Part shown: piece after piece, positions 1-6,990 of the stretch
Layout: each line of letters starts with the position of its first letter
Numbering within the stretch: the first letter of the stretch is position 1
From: Elusimicrobiota bacterium
Lineage (GTDB): Bacteria; Elusimicrobiota; Elusimicrobia; UBA1565
DNA length: 52,976 bases
Direction: 5' to 3'
NCBI GenBank assembly: GCA_003450735.1
Contig: DMEZ01000035.1
Span: 73,389 to 126,364 of the forward strand
Made by a program: the position numbers and the translations under genes
The notes under the pieces: generated by a model
The model's database searches: none
What the model was told of the DNA's origin: nothing
The model's input: the letters and a program-made list of their open reading frames with translations, nothing else

Positions 1-768
1 GTGCGCAACCCGCAGGCCATGGTCGGAACCGGGGTGCGCTGCCAGATCATCGAGCTGAACAAGGAGAAGGGGCAGATCGTGCTCTCCCGCCGCGCCATCC
101 TCGAAGAGGAGATGAAGAAGCGGCGCGAGAAGCTCATCGGCGAGCTCAAGGTCGGCGAGATCCGCATCGGGCGGGTGGTCCGCGTCAGCGAGGCGGGGGT
201 CCACGTGGACCTCGGCGGGCTCGACGCACTGCTCCCGACGGCCGAGCTCGCGTGGAAGGACGCCGAGGCGGCCAAGGCCAAGATCGAGCGCGGCCAGAAG
301 GTCCGGGCGAAGGTGATCCGCATCGAGGAAGGCAAGGTCACCCTGGGCCTCAAGCAGCTGATGTCCCACCCGGCGGATGCCCTGCGCAAGAAATATACGC
401 TCAAGTCGGTGGTCAAGGGCAAGGTGGAGGAGATCCATAAGGACCAAGGGGTCCGCATCCGCCTCAACGCCCACGATACGGCCTTCTGCCAGATGTCCGA
501 GCTCCCGGTCGAGGGCGCCGACATCCCGCCGGAGCGCGCCGGCCGCTTCGAGCGCATGGCGCCCAAGGGCCCGCCGCCGCCGGCGATCTGGCCCAAGGTC
601 GGCGATGAGGTGTCCGCGATCGTCATCGGCATCCACCAGTCCACTTTCGAGGTGGCCGTCTCGATCCGGCGCTTCGAGGCCATCCAGGACCGCAAGCGCG
701 TGGCGCAGTACATGAAGGGCGCGCCCGCGCTGACGCTCGGGCAGCTGCTCAACCCGGGAGACGCGTAG
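1..768 (+). CDS. Ribosomal protein S1-like RNA-binding protein (5' partial)
   Basis: The reading frame is open at the left window edge, so this is the C-terminal 255 residues of a longer protein; the GTG at base 1 is probably internal. It begins inside one S1 (OB-fold) domain (about residues 1-31, ending KGQIVLSRR). A charged linker follows, then a full S1 domain at about 51-121 (VGRVV-type strand, VDLGG, RAKVIRIEEGKVTLGLK), and a more divergent S1-like unit runs to about residue 225. This domain order is typical of ribosomal protein S1 family proteins, which bind mRNA at the ribosome. A GC hairpin (about 770-793) separates it from the next gene. The family call is firm; identity as the housekeeping rpsA is not certain because the N-terminus is missing. 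Confidence 0.85.
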   Translation: MRNPQAMVGTGVRCQIIELNKEKGQIVLSRRAILEEEMKKRREKLIGELKVGEIRIGRVVRVSEAGVHVDLGGLDALLPTAELAWKDAEAAKAKIERGQKVRAKVIRIEEGKVTLGLKQLMSHPADALRKKYTLKSVVKGKVEEIHKDQGVRIRLNAHDTAFCQMSELPVEGADIPPERAGRFERMAPKGPPPPAIWPKVGDEVSAIVIGIHQSTFEVAVSIRRFEAIQDRKRVAQYMKGAPALTLGQLLNPGDA

Positions 769-793
769 CCGCCCCGGCGGGGGGCCTTCCCCC

Positions 794-3592
794 TTGAGAC
801 GGCTGCTCGCCGTCCTGCTCTGTCTATGGGCCGGCCCGCCCGCCTGGGCGGCCAACCAGGTGGTCGTCCGGGACTTCCATTGGAAGATCGCCTCCACCGA
901 GCACTTCGACATCCACTACTACGATGAGTCGGCTCCGCTCGTTGGGTTCGCCGCGAAAACCCTCGAGCGCTCCTACCAGCGCCTGAGCGCCGGGCTGCTC
1001 TTCAAGTTCAAGGAGCGCCGACCGTTCTTCCTCTACGCCTCCGTCAACGACATGCAGCAGTCCAACATCGTCGAGATCGGGGACGGCACGGGCGGGGTCA
1101 CCGAGCCTTTCAAGGACCGCTTCATGGTCTTCAACGACGGAAGCCGGCAGTGGCTCGACGAGGTCGCCAGCCATGAGCTCACCCACGTCTTCCAGTACGG
1201 CGTGCTGCTCTCCGGGTTCTGGAAGTCCGCCCGCATCCTGAAGACCCTCATCTACCCTCTCTGGATGATGGAGGGCATGGCCGAGTACTTCACCCGGGAC
1301 ATCGACCACACTCCGGGCGAGGTGCTTTTGCGCGACGCGGCGACCTCGGGGGGGCTGCTCCCGCTCTGGAAGCTCGAGCACTTCAGCCACCTCAAGCCCC
1401 ACCAGGTCCGGCTCGCCTATGAGAGCGGCGGCTCGGCCCTGGAGTTCCTGGAGGGCGAGTTCGGGGGGGGGAAGATCGAGAAGATGCTCAAGCTCTTCGA
1501 GTCCCACTTCGAGACGAGCTCGGTCCTCCAGCAGCTCACCGGGCTCGATATCTTCGCCTTCGACAAGAAATGGCGGGAGTGGTTGGAGGCGCGCTTCCGC
1601 CGCGTCGCGAGGCTCGAGCGCCTGCAGGAGCCCTCGGCGTACGGACTGCAGCTCACCCGGCCGAGCAGCCGGGACCTGCCGGAGCAGAACAGCTCCCCCG
1701 TCTTCACCCCGGACGGGAAGCACATGGCCTACCTGTCCACCCGCGAAGGATTCCCGCCGGTGCTGATGCTCCGGGACATGGCCACGGGCAGGAGCCGCCG
1801 GCTCCTGGACACCGAGACCCGCGTCGAGACCCTCGACCTCGGCCGTTTCGCCGATCTCTCGAGGGTTTTGGCGGTCTCGCCGGACGGGCGGCGGCTGGCC
1901 TATTTCGGCAAGAAGAACCACCGAGACCTGCTCTGCCTGTTCGACCTGAAGACCGGGAGGCTCGAGCGCCGCGAGCTGCCGGGCCTCTCCGGCGCCCTCG
2001 AGCCGGCTTTCTCGCCGGACGGCCGCTCGATCGCCTTCTCGGGGATGAAGGACGCGGTCAGCGACCTCTACCTGTACGATCTCGAGGGCCGGTCGATCCG
2101 GCAGCTCAACGCCGATCCCCAGGACGACCAGTCGCCGGCCTACTCGCCGGACGGCCGCTCGCTCGTGTTCTCATCCGAGGTCGAGACGCCGGAGGACCCC
2201 CTTCCCTACCAGCGCCGCCTCGTCCTCCTCGACCTGGCGAGCGGGAGCCTCCGGACGCTCTCCTCCCAGCGGGGCTCGGCCCGGGACCCCGTCTTCTCCC
2301 CGGACGGACTCAGGGTGCTCTTCGCGCTGCAGAAGGAGGGCTTCAACGAGATCCACGAGCTCGAACTAACCTCGGGTCGGGTCCAAAGGCTGACGCGCTC
2401 GATCGGGGCGGCTTACACGCCGGTCTATTGCGCGGGCGGCGACGCCATCGCCTTCTCCTCCCAGCGCGCCGGGAGCGTCCACATCTATATGGGCCCGCGC
2501 GCGAGGTTCCTGTCGGAGACCGTGGAGGAGGGCCTCCCATCCGCGGTGAAGCGGTCCACCGCCGCGCCCGCGCTGACGCTGGAGCGGCCCTACAAACCCT
2601 CCTATTCCACCGACCTGTTCCTCCCTGCGTTCTTCTACTCCTCGAACGGGGGGCTGTTCTGGACGAGCTACTGGCAGGGCTCCGACATGCTCGGCAACCA
2701 TACGGCGACGGGCCTGCTCACCTACGCCTCCGGGGAGGGCTACCTCGACTACCAGGCCTACTACGCCTACGGCCGGTGGCGCCCGAAGCTGCTCGTGGGC
2801 GCGCGGGGCTTCCTCTACAACCAGCACCTCAAGTCCTCAGGCTACACCACGGACCAATCGGCGCACGCACAGGGCCTCTACGTCTCCTACCCGCTCGACC
2901 GCTTCAACAGCGTGAGCGCCGGGGTGGAGAACCGCACCGATTACGAGGACTATAACGACTCGGACTACCGCATGCGCCATGACGTCCGCTTGGGGGTGCT
3001 CGCCTACCAGCGGGACACGGTCAAGGGCCGCTATCTCGTCGCCACCCGGGGCTCCAGGCTGCGCCTGGCCTACGAGGACTCGCCCCGCGTGCTGGGGGGG
3101 AACTACCTCTACCGCATCTTCACCGGGGAGGCCCAGCAGTTCGTGCCGACCGGAGGCCAGAGCGCCCTGGCTTTCCGGGCCTTCGGCGCGCAGAGCTACG
3201 GGCCGAACACGCCGGAGTATCCGCTCGGGGGCATCGGGCGCCTGCGCGGCTATTCCAGCGGAGACTACGTCGGCTCCCGCGTCGCCATGGGCACCGCCGA
3301 ATGGCGCGTACCCGTCTGGGAGAACATCGACTACTACATGTGGTACATGTTCCCGGACTTCTACTTCAAGCAGGTGGCCCTCGCGGTCTTCAGCGACACC
3401 GGCTACTCGTGGAGCAGCGACGACCAGCTCTCCTCCTCTCGCGTCGGGCACCTCAAGAACTCGGTCGGCGTCGGGCTGAGGATCCACACCTTCATCCTCC
3501 AGCTGGCCCAGCTCGTCCTCAGCTTCGACTTCGCTCGGCCGACCACGGAGCGGGGCGGGGCGTTCTACTTCTACTTCGGGCCTCTCTTCTAG
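794..3592 (+). CDS. Peptidase-MA-like metallopeptidase / TolB-type propeller / outer-membrane barrel protein
   Basis: The protein has 932 residues and three parts. A signal peptide (about 1-20, RRLLAVLLCLWAG, cut near AWAA) is followed by a metallopeptidase region with the zinc motif HELTH at 127-131 and a downstream EGMAEY at about 160-165 supplying the third ligand. Five or more PD40/TolB-like propeller strands carrying SPDGR-type motifs lie near residues 301, 360, 404, 448 and 499. The C-terminal third (about 600-932) is tyrosine-rich and alternating, with a surface-antigen/Omp85-like stretch (GGIGRLRGYSSGDYVGSR near 812), and ends in Phe. It is probably an outer-membrane-anchored protease with an unknown substrate. 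I chose the TTG start because it gives a clean signal peptide; no strong ribosome-binding site is visible. Confidence 0.8.
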   Translation: MRRLLAVLLCLWAGPPAWAANQVVVRDFHWKIASTEHFDIHYYDESAPLVGFAAKTLERSYQRLSAGLLFKFKERRPFFLYASVNDMQQSNIVEIGDGTGGVTEPFKDRFMVFNDGSRQWLDEVASHELTHVFQYGVLLSGFWKSARILKTLIYPLWMMEGMAEYFTRDIDHTPGEVLLRDAATSGGLLPLWKLEHFSHLKPHQVRLAYESGGSALEFLEGEFGGGKIEKMLKLFESHFETSSVLQQLTGLDIFAFDKKWREWLEARFRRVARLERLQEPSAYGLQLTRPSSRDLPEQNSSPVFTPDGKHMAYLSTREGFPPVLMLRDMATGRSRRLLDTETRVETLDLGRFADLSRVLAVSPDGRRLAYFGKKNHRDLLCLFDLKTGRLERRELPGLSGALEPAFSPDGRSIAFSGMKDAVSDLYLYDLEGRSIRQLNADPQDDQSPAYSPDGRSLVFSSEVETPEDPLPYQRRLVLLDLASGSLRTLSSQRGSARDPVFSPDGLRVLFALQKEGFNEIHELELTSGRVQRLTRSIGAAYTPVYCAGGDAIAFSSQRAGSVHIYMGPRARFLSETVEEGLPSAVKRSTAAPALTLERPYKPSYSTDLFLPAFFYSSNGGLFWTSYWQGSDMLGNHTATGLLTYASGEGYLDYQAYYAYGRWRPKLLVGARGFLYNQHLKSSGYTTDQSAHAQGLYVSYPLDRFNSVSAGVENRTDYEDYNDSDYRMRHDVRLGVLAYQRDTVKGRYLVATRGSRLRLAYEDSPRVLGGNYLYRIFTGEAQQFVPTGGQSALAFRAFGAQSYGPNTPEYPLGGIGRLRGYSSGDYVGSRVAMGTAEWRVPVWENIDYYMWYMFPDFYFKQVALAVFSDTGYSWSSDDQLSSSRVGHLKNSVGVGLRIHTFILQLAQLVLSFDFARPTTERGGAFYFYFGPLF

Positions 3593-3593
3593 G

Positions 3594-3599
3594 TATAAT
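3594..3599 (+). promoter_or_regulatory. -10 box (TATAAT) of a predicted leaderless lysA transcript
   Basis: A consensus TATAAT starts two bases after the upstream stop codon and ends 6 bases before the lysA ATG. No Shine-Dalgarno sequence lies between them. The expected transcription start therefore falls on or next to the ATG. Confidence 0.65.
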
Positions 3600-3605
3600 C
3601 GCGCC

Positions 3606-4850
3606 ATGGCCGACTGCATCCGTTTCGTCGGAGGGAGGCTCCGGGTGGAGGGCGTCCTGGCCGAGCGCATCGCCGGGGCGGCCGGCACCCCGACCTACGC
3701 CTACTCTTCCGCGGAGATCCGGCGCCGGTACCGGGCCTTCGACTTGGCCTTCGCCGACCGGGATCATCTGCTCTGCTACGCCCTCAAGGCGAACTCGAAC
3801 CTCTCGCTGTGCCGGGTGCTGGCCAGGGAGGGGGCCGGGGCGGACATCGTCTCCGGAGGGGAGCTGCGCCGGGCGCTCGAGGCCGGCATCCCGCCCTCGA
3901 AGATCGTCTTCTCCGGCGTGGGCAAGCTCGACTCGGAGCTTCACGCCGCGCTGAGGGCCCGCATCCTGGCCGTCAACGTGGAGTCCGAGGAGGAGGCCCG
4001 GCGCCTGGAGCTCATCGCCCGGAGGGTGGGGCGGCGGGCCCCCTTCGCGGTCCGGCTCAACCCCGGAGTGGACGCGCGCACCCACCCGCACGTGACCACC
4101 GGCATGCCGGGCACGAAGTTCGGGCTTTCCCGCCGCGAAGCCCTCCGCGTCTACCGGCGGGCCAAGGACAGCCGGTGGCTCGAGGCCGTCGGCATCCAGT
4201 GCCACATCGGCTCCCAGATCGTCCGGGCGGCGCCCTATCGCGCCGCGCTCAAGGGCCTGCTCGAGGCGGCCGACGCGGCCGCGGCCATGGGCCTGCGCCT
4301 GCGTCACGTGGACGTGGGGGGGGGCATGGGGATCGTCTACGACCGCGGCGAGACCTTCGAACCGCGTGAGCTGGCGCGGACGCTGCTCCCGATCCTGAAA
4401 GGACGGCCCGGCCTGAGGCTTTTGCTCGAGCCCGGCCGCAGCCTGGTCGGCCCCGCGGGCGTCCTGCTCACTCGGACGCTCTACCGGAAGGCGAGCGGCG
4501 GGCGGCGCTTCGTCGTCGTGGACGCGGCGATGAACGACCTCATCCGCCCGGCTCTCTACGACGCCTATCATCCCGTCGTCTGTGTCCGTCCGAGGGCCGG
4601 CCGGACCGTGCCCATGGACGTGGTCGGACCCGTCTGCGAGACCGCCGATTTCTTCGCCAAGGGGCGCCGCCTGCCGCCGATCGAGCGCGGAGACCTCCTG
4701 GCGGTGCTGAAGGCCGGCGCCTACGGCTTTAGCATGAGCTCCCAATACAACTCCAGGCCCAGGGCCGCCGAAGTCCTGGTGGAGGGGGGGCGATTCCGGA
4801 CGATCCGCGCGCGGGAGGACTTCTCCGACCTCGTCCGCCATGAGCGCTGA
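3606..4850 (+). CDS. lysA: Diaminopimelate decarboxylase
   Basis: This PLP enzyme removes CO2 from meso-diaminopimelate to give lysine, the last step of the DAP pathway. At 414 residues it has the usual family length. The alanine-racemase-like barrel shows the PLP lysine in CYALKAN (Lys61), followed by GADIVSGGEL. The HIGSQ motif is near residue 198, the phosphate-binding VDVGGGMGI near 238 and LEPGRSLVG near 275. In the C-terminal beta domain the catalytic cysteine lies in GPVCETADFF (about 344). The start is the ATG just downstream of a TATAAT box. No lysine riboswitch or neighbouring dap gene is visible, so the gene stands alone. Confidence 0.95.
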   Translation: MADCIRFVGGRLRVEGVLAERIAGAAGTPTYAYSSAEIRRRYRAFDLAFADRDHLLCYALKANSNLSLCRVLAREGAGADIVSGGELRRALEAGIPPSKIVFSGVGKLDSELHAALRARILAVNVESEEEARRLELIARRVGRRAPFAVRLNPGVDARTHPHVTTGMPGTKFGLSRREALRVYRRAKDSRWLEAVGIQCHIGSQIVRAAPYRAALKGLLEAADAAAAMGLRLRHVDVGGGMGIVYDRGETFEPRELARTLLPILKGRPGLRLLLEPGRSLVGPAGVLLTRTLYRKASGGRRFVVVDAAMNDLIRPALYDAYHPVVCVRPRAGRTVPMDVVGPVCETADFFAKGRRLPPIERGDLLAVLKAGAYGFSMSSQYNSRPRAAEVLVEGGRFRTIRAREDFSDLVRHER

Positions 4851-4864
4851 GGACGCGGGAGTGA

Positions 4865-4870
4865 TATAAT
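4865..4870 (+). promoter_or_regulatory. Extended -10 box of a predicted leaderless transcript
   Basis: TGATATAAT (extended -10 form) ends 8 bases before the ATG of the small membrane protein at 4879, again without a Shine-Dalgarno sequence. It overlaps the short gap after lysA. Confidence 0.6.
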
Positions 4871-4878
4871 CCCTGCCG

Positions 4879-5178
4879 ATGGCGAAAAAGCACAAGAAGA
4901 AAGGGCTCAGGGACGCAGCGGCGGTCCAGGCTGAGGAGAAAGAGGAGAAGATCACCTCGAAAGGCTGGAAGATCATCGCCGCCGGCGCCGTCCTGCTGGC
5001 CTTGGGCTTCTTCACGCTCACCTTCACCGATCCGATGGGGAAGAACTGGGCTTCCAGGCTCTCCCCGTTCCTCATCCTGGGAGCTTACGCCGTCATCGCC
5101 GCCGGAATCCTGCTCCCGGACGAGCTTCCCGAGCCGACCAGCAAAGACAACCCCGTCCCGACGAATCCCGCTCAATAG
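4879..5178 (+). CDS. Small two-TM membrane protein of unknown function
   Basis: The protein has 99 residues. The first 30 are highly charged and lysine-rich (KKHKKKG, then EEKEEK) and should stay in the cytoplasm. Two hydrophobic helices follow at about 31-49 and 65-84, and the tail is short and acidic/proline-rich. I recognise no conserved family with confidence. The gene follows lysA by 28 bases but has its own -10 box, and a strong hairpin-plus-T-run terminator sits about 100 bases downstream, so it is probably a monocistronic unit. It could be a small envelope protein; no function can be assigned. Confidence 0.7.
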   Translation: MAKKHKKKGLRDAAAVQAEEKEEKITSKGWKIIAAGAVLLALGFFTLTFTDPMGKNWASRLSPFLILGAYAVIAAGILLPDELPEPTSKDNPVPTNPAQ

Positions 5179-5186
5179 GCTGCGCG

Positions 5187-5207
5187 GATGGGGGGGAACC
5201 CCCCCGC
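5187..5207. repeat. G7/C7 mini-palindrome
   Basis: Seven G, AA, then seven C form a short perfect hairpin just after the 4879 gene. It resembles two G-tract/C-tract palindromes inside the coding region near 6420-6466. No T-run follows it directly, so it is not a standard terminator by itself. Confidence 0.5.
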
Positions 5208-5736
5208 AGACCATGAAGCGCTGATCCATCGGTTTTTTTCATCCGGCCCGATCCGGCGCTTGTTGGTTTTTTCTTCCGGCTTCAGACCATGAGGGAGCAC
5301 CCCCCTCCTTTCATGGTCTTTTTTTCTTCCCGGTTTTTCGGCCGTTTTTCGGCCTGACGCCTCCCGATCCTTTCATGGTCTGTCCAGGGTACCCCCATTT
5401 CCAGCCGTTTTCCTGCCGACTTCACTGGTGAGCTTTCATAGTCTTTTTAGCGAGGCCGGTTTATTGGCTGCCGGCCGGCTCCGGCTGGCCGGATCCTTCC
5501 ATGGTTTTTTGATGGGGGCCGGTTTCCGGGGGGGTCTTTGATGGTCTGACCCTGGGTTCCAGGCAAGAACTCGGGGTGCCCTTTCATGGTCTTTTTTGGC
5601 ACCTCGATCAGTGCCCGGGTGGAGTCGGAAGTTGCCAACTTTTCGGGTGTCCGGGCAGCTCGGATCCTGGCTCCGGTGCCGGGTTCCGCGGGGTCTTGCC
5701 AACTTTTCGTCTGTTTTGGGACTGCTAACTTTGAAA
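5208..5736. repeat. Degenerate array of TTTCATGGTCT(T)n motifs, about 62-base period
   Basis: Forward copies of a CCTTTCATGGTCT-like motif, often followed by T-runs, lie near 5310, 5371, 5434 (one change), 5496 (variant), 5536 (variant) and 5582. Reverse-complement copies lie at 5208 and 5284. A second motif, TTGCCAACTTTTCG, occurs at 5632 and 5696, with a degenerate third copy near 5724. Several intervals are 61-64 bases. No convincing gene spans the region. The conserved part is too short and too variable for a CRISPR repeat. Confidence 0.6.
5284..5325 (+). terminator. Rho-independent terminator
   Basis: AGACCATGA (5284-5292) pairs with TCATGGTCT (5311-5319), extended inward by GGAG/CTCC. 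A run of seven T follows. This fits an intrinsic terminator for the lysA-side transcript. Its right arm is also the first copy of the repeated motif listed next. Confidence 0.75.
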
Positions 5737-5846
5737 ATCTAACAAATACACTTAGATAGAATGTGATTTGTGTTGTATTATAATGATAATTCCGTATTTG
5801 TTGATTGCGTTTGTAGAGTTATGCTGGCGGCTAGTCCTACCAGCGA

Positions 5847-5874
5847 ATGTAACATAATATATGTTATCGTAAGT
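5847..5874 (-). other. dif: Candidate dif site (XerC/XerD recombination site, replication terminus)
   Basis: Read on the minus strand the 28 bases are ACTTACGATAA, CATATA, TTATGTTACAT. This matches the dif layout of an 11-base XerC arm, a 6-base centre and an 11-base XerD arm. By eye it shares about 21 of 28 positions with the Bacillus subtilis dif and about 19 of 28 with the E. coli dif, including nearly all of the XerD arm (TTATGTTA). It lies in an AT-rich, gene-poor stretch where the flanking genes converge from both sides, as expected at a terminus. Confidence 0.78.
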
Positions 5875-6037
5875 AGTATCCTTTTGAAATCCAGTCCCCC
5901 GTCGAGCCGCGCTGGCCGCTTCGGCTCGTCGATCGTTGGGTGTTTTTTGGATCCTGGTCGGGCAGGCTGCGCGCCGAAGGCTTCCGGCTTGTCGTTCTCG
6001 CGTCGGCGCTATTGTGAAATATGTATTCGACGGGTAC

Positions 6038-6580
6038 TTAGGGCATGCTTCCGGAACCGCGGATCCAGCTGGTCATCCGGGCGGCCAGGATCAGGGCCTT
6101 GACCCTTCCCGGTCCGCTGAGCTCGTAGCGCCGGGCGCGCCGGCTGCCTGAGGCCAGGATCTCGCCTTGGTCCAAGGCTTCCTGCAGGAGCCGATCCACC
6201 CTGGAGATCGGGTAGCCCGAGGCTCTCAGCCACTTGGCAAGCTGGGAGGATGTGGGCTTGGGGTTGCGTAGGATGATCTGGGATGCGGCCAAAAGCACCA
6301 GGCAGGCGTCTTTCTCCGTGCGTTCCCCTCGGAGCTTGCTGCGCAGTTGGATGGAGTCGCCCTTAGCCTCCAGGATGGTCTCCCAGGCTACCAGCGGGCC
6401 TTCCTCCGGCGCTGTCCTGGAGGGGGGTATCCCCCCCTCGGCCGCTGGGGGTCTCCCCCCCTGCAGGGAGATGAACTCCCGCCGTTCCCCCGTCACGAAA
6501 TCGAGCGGGCCTTCGGCTTCCAGTTCGGCTCCGTTGGGTAGTTTTAGGTGCAGGCGGTGGGCCTGGCTCTCGTGGCTCAT
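6038..6580 (-). CDS. Hypothetical protein with a winged-helix-like C-terminus
   Basis: The protein has 180 residues and I recognise no named family. The N-terminal 40 residues (LKLPNGAELEAEG, then DFVTGERREFI) look like a compact beta/alpha module. A Gly/Pro-rich segment (about 41-62) follows, encoded by G-tract/C-tract palindromic DNA. Residues about 105-165 have the pattern of a winged helix-turn-helix (SQLAKWLRASGYPISRVDRL, then a YELSGPGR wing), which suggests DNA binding. It is the only gene beside the candidate dif site. A GATAAT hexamer only 3 bases before the ATG makes the exact start uncertain. A terminus- or mobile-element-associated role is possible but unproven. Confidence 0.6.
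   Translation of the reverse strand: MSHESQAHRLHLKLPNGAELEAEGPLDFVTGERREFISLQGGRPPAAEGGIPPSRTAPEEGPLVAWETILEAKGDSIQLRSKLRGERTEKDACLVLLAASQIILRNPKPTSSQLAKWLRASGYPISRVDRLLQEALDQGEILASGSRRARRYELSGPGRVKALILAARMTSWIRGSGSMP
6419..6466. repeat. Two G-tract/C-tract palindromes inside a coding region
   Basis: GGGGGG-TAT-CCCCCC is followed about 20 bases later by GGGGG-TCT-CCCCCCC. Both sit inside the 6038-6580 gene and encode its Gly/Pro-rich linker. They resemble the palindrome at 5187-5207. Confidence 0.5.
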
Positions 6581-6990
6581 GGCATTATCCTGGCGCTAAT
6601 CCTTATTAATGCTGCACCGATGTGGACAACCCTGTTGAATACGGCGCAGGATGGATCAGGAGTCGCTGTGATGGATATATTATGGCACAAATGATGACAC
6701 AAAACAATCCTTTAAGTATTTAGTGTCTTATTTAAGTCAACAGGCTGTGGACAGCCTTGTGGAGAGATGCCATGTTCTCCGTCGTTGGAATGGGCGAATA
6801 TAGGCCAAGATCCTGGAAGCATTCCCAGGGTGTCCAGATACCCTGGAAATGATCCCGTGAAGATGCGTTTAAATCACTCTTTTGGATGGCTGACAGGGGC
6901 ATTGAAAATCCCCCCTTGGGAAATTACCCCCCCGGAGAGGGCTGGAACGCGCTCCAAGCGCAAGGCAGGGCCGTTTTCGGGGGGTCTGGA
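6581..6990. other. AT-rich intergenic region with no gene seen
   Basis: The left half (about 6600-6760) is AT-rich and holds TGTGGACAA and TGTGGACAG, each one or two changes from a DnaA box read on the other strand. I see no cluster good enough to call an origin. The right half is GC-rich, with C-runs near the 3' end of the porin gene. I see no RNA gene. Confidence 0.45.

Larger units (their letters stand above)
5179..6037. other. Gene-poor region around the candidate dif site
   Basis: No reading frame here has convincing coding character. From left to right the stretch holds a G/C mini-palindrome, an intrinsic terminator, the TTTCATGGTCT repeat array, an unusually AT-rich segment (about 5725-5890) with the dif-like site, and then GC-rich sequence leading to the end of the minus-strand gene at 6038. 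Short frames containing repeated peptide pieces are by-products of the repeats. Confidence 0.6.

Noticed and set aside
5310..5710. CRISPR array suggested by the 61-64-base spacing of repeats
   Set aside because: The conserved part is only about 11-17 bases, differs between copies, changes orientation, and no cas gene is in the window.
6610..6775. Replication origin suggested by TGTGGACAA-like boxes and an AT-rich stretch
   Set aside because: The boxes deviate from the DnaA consensus, no dnaA, dnaN, gyrB, rpmH or parAB genes are near, and the dif-like site with convergent genes argues for the opposite end of the chromosome.
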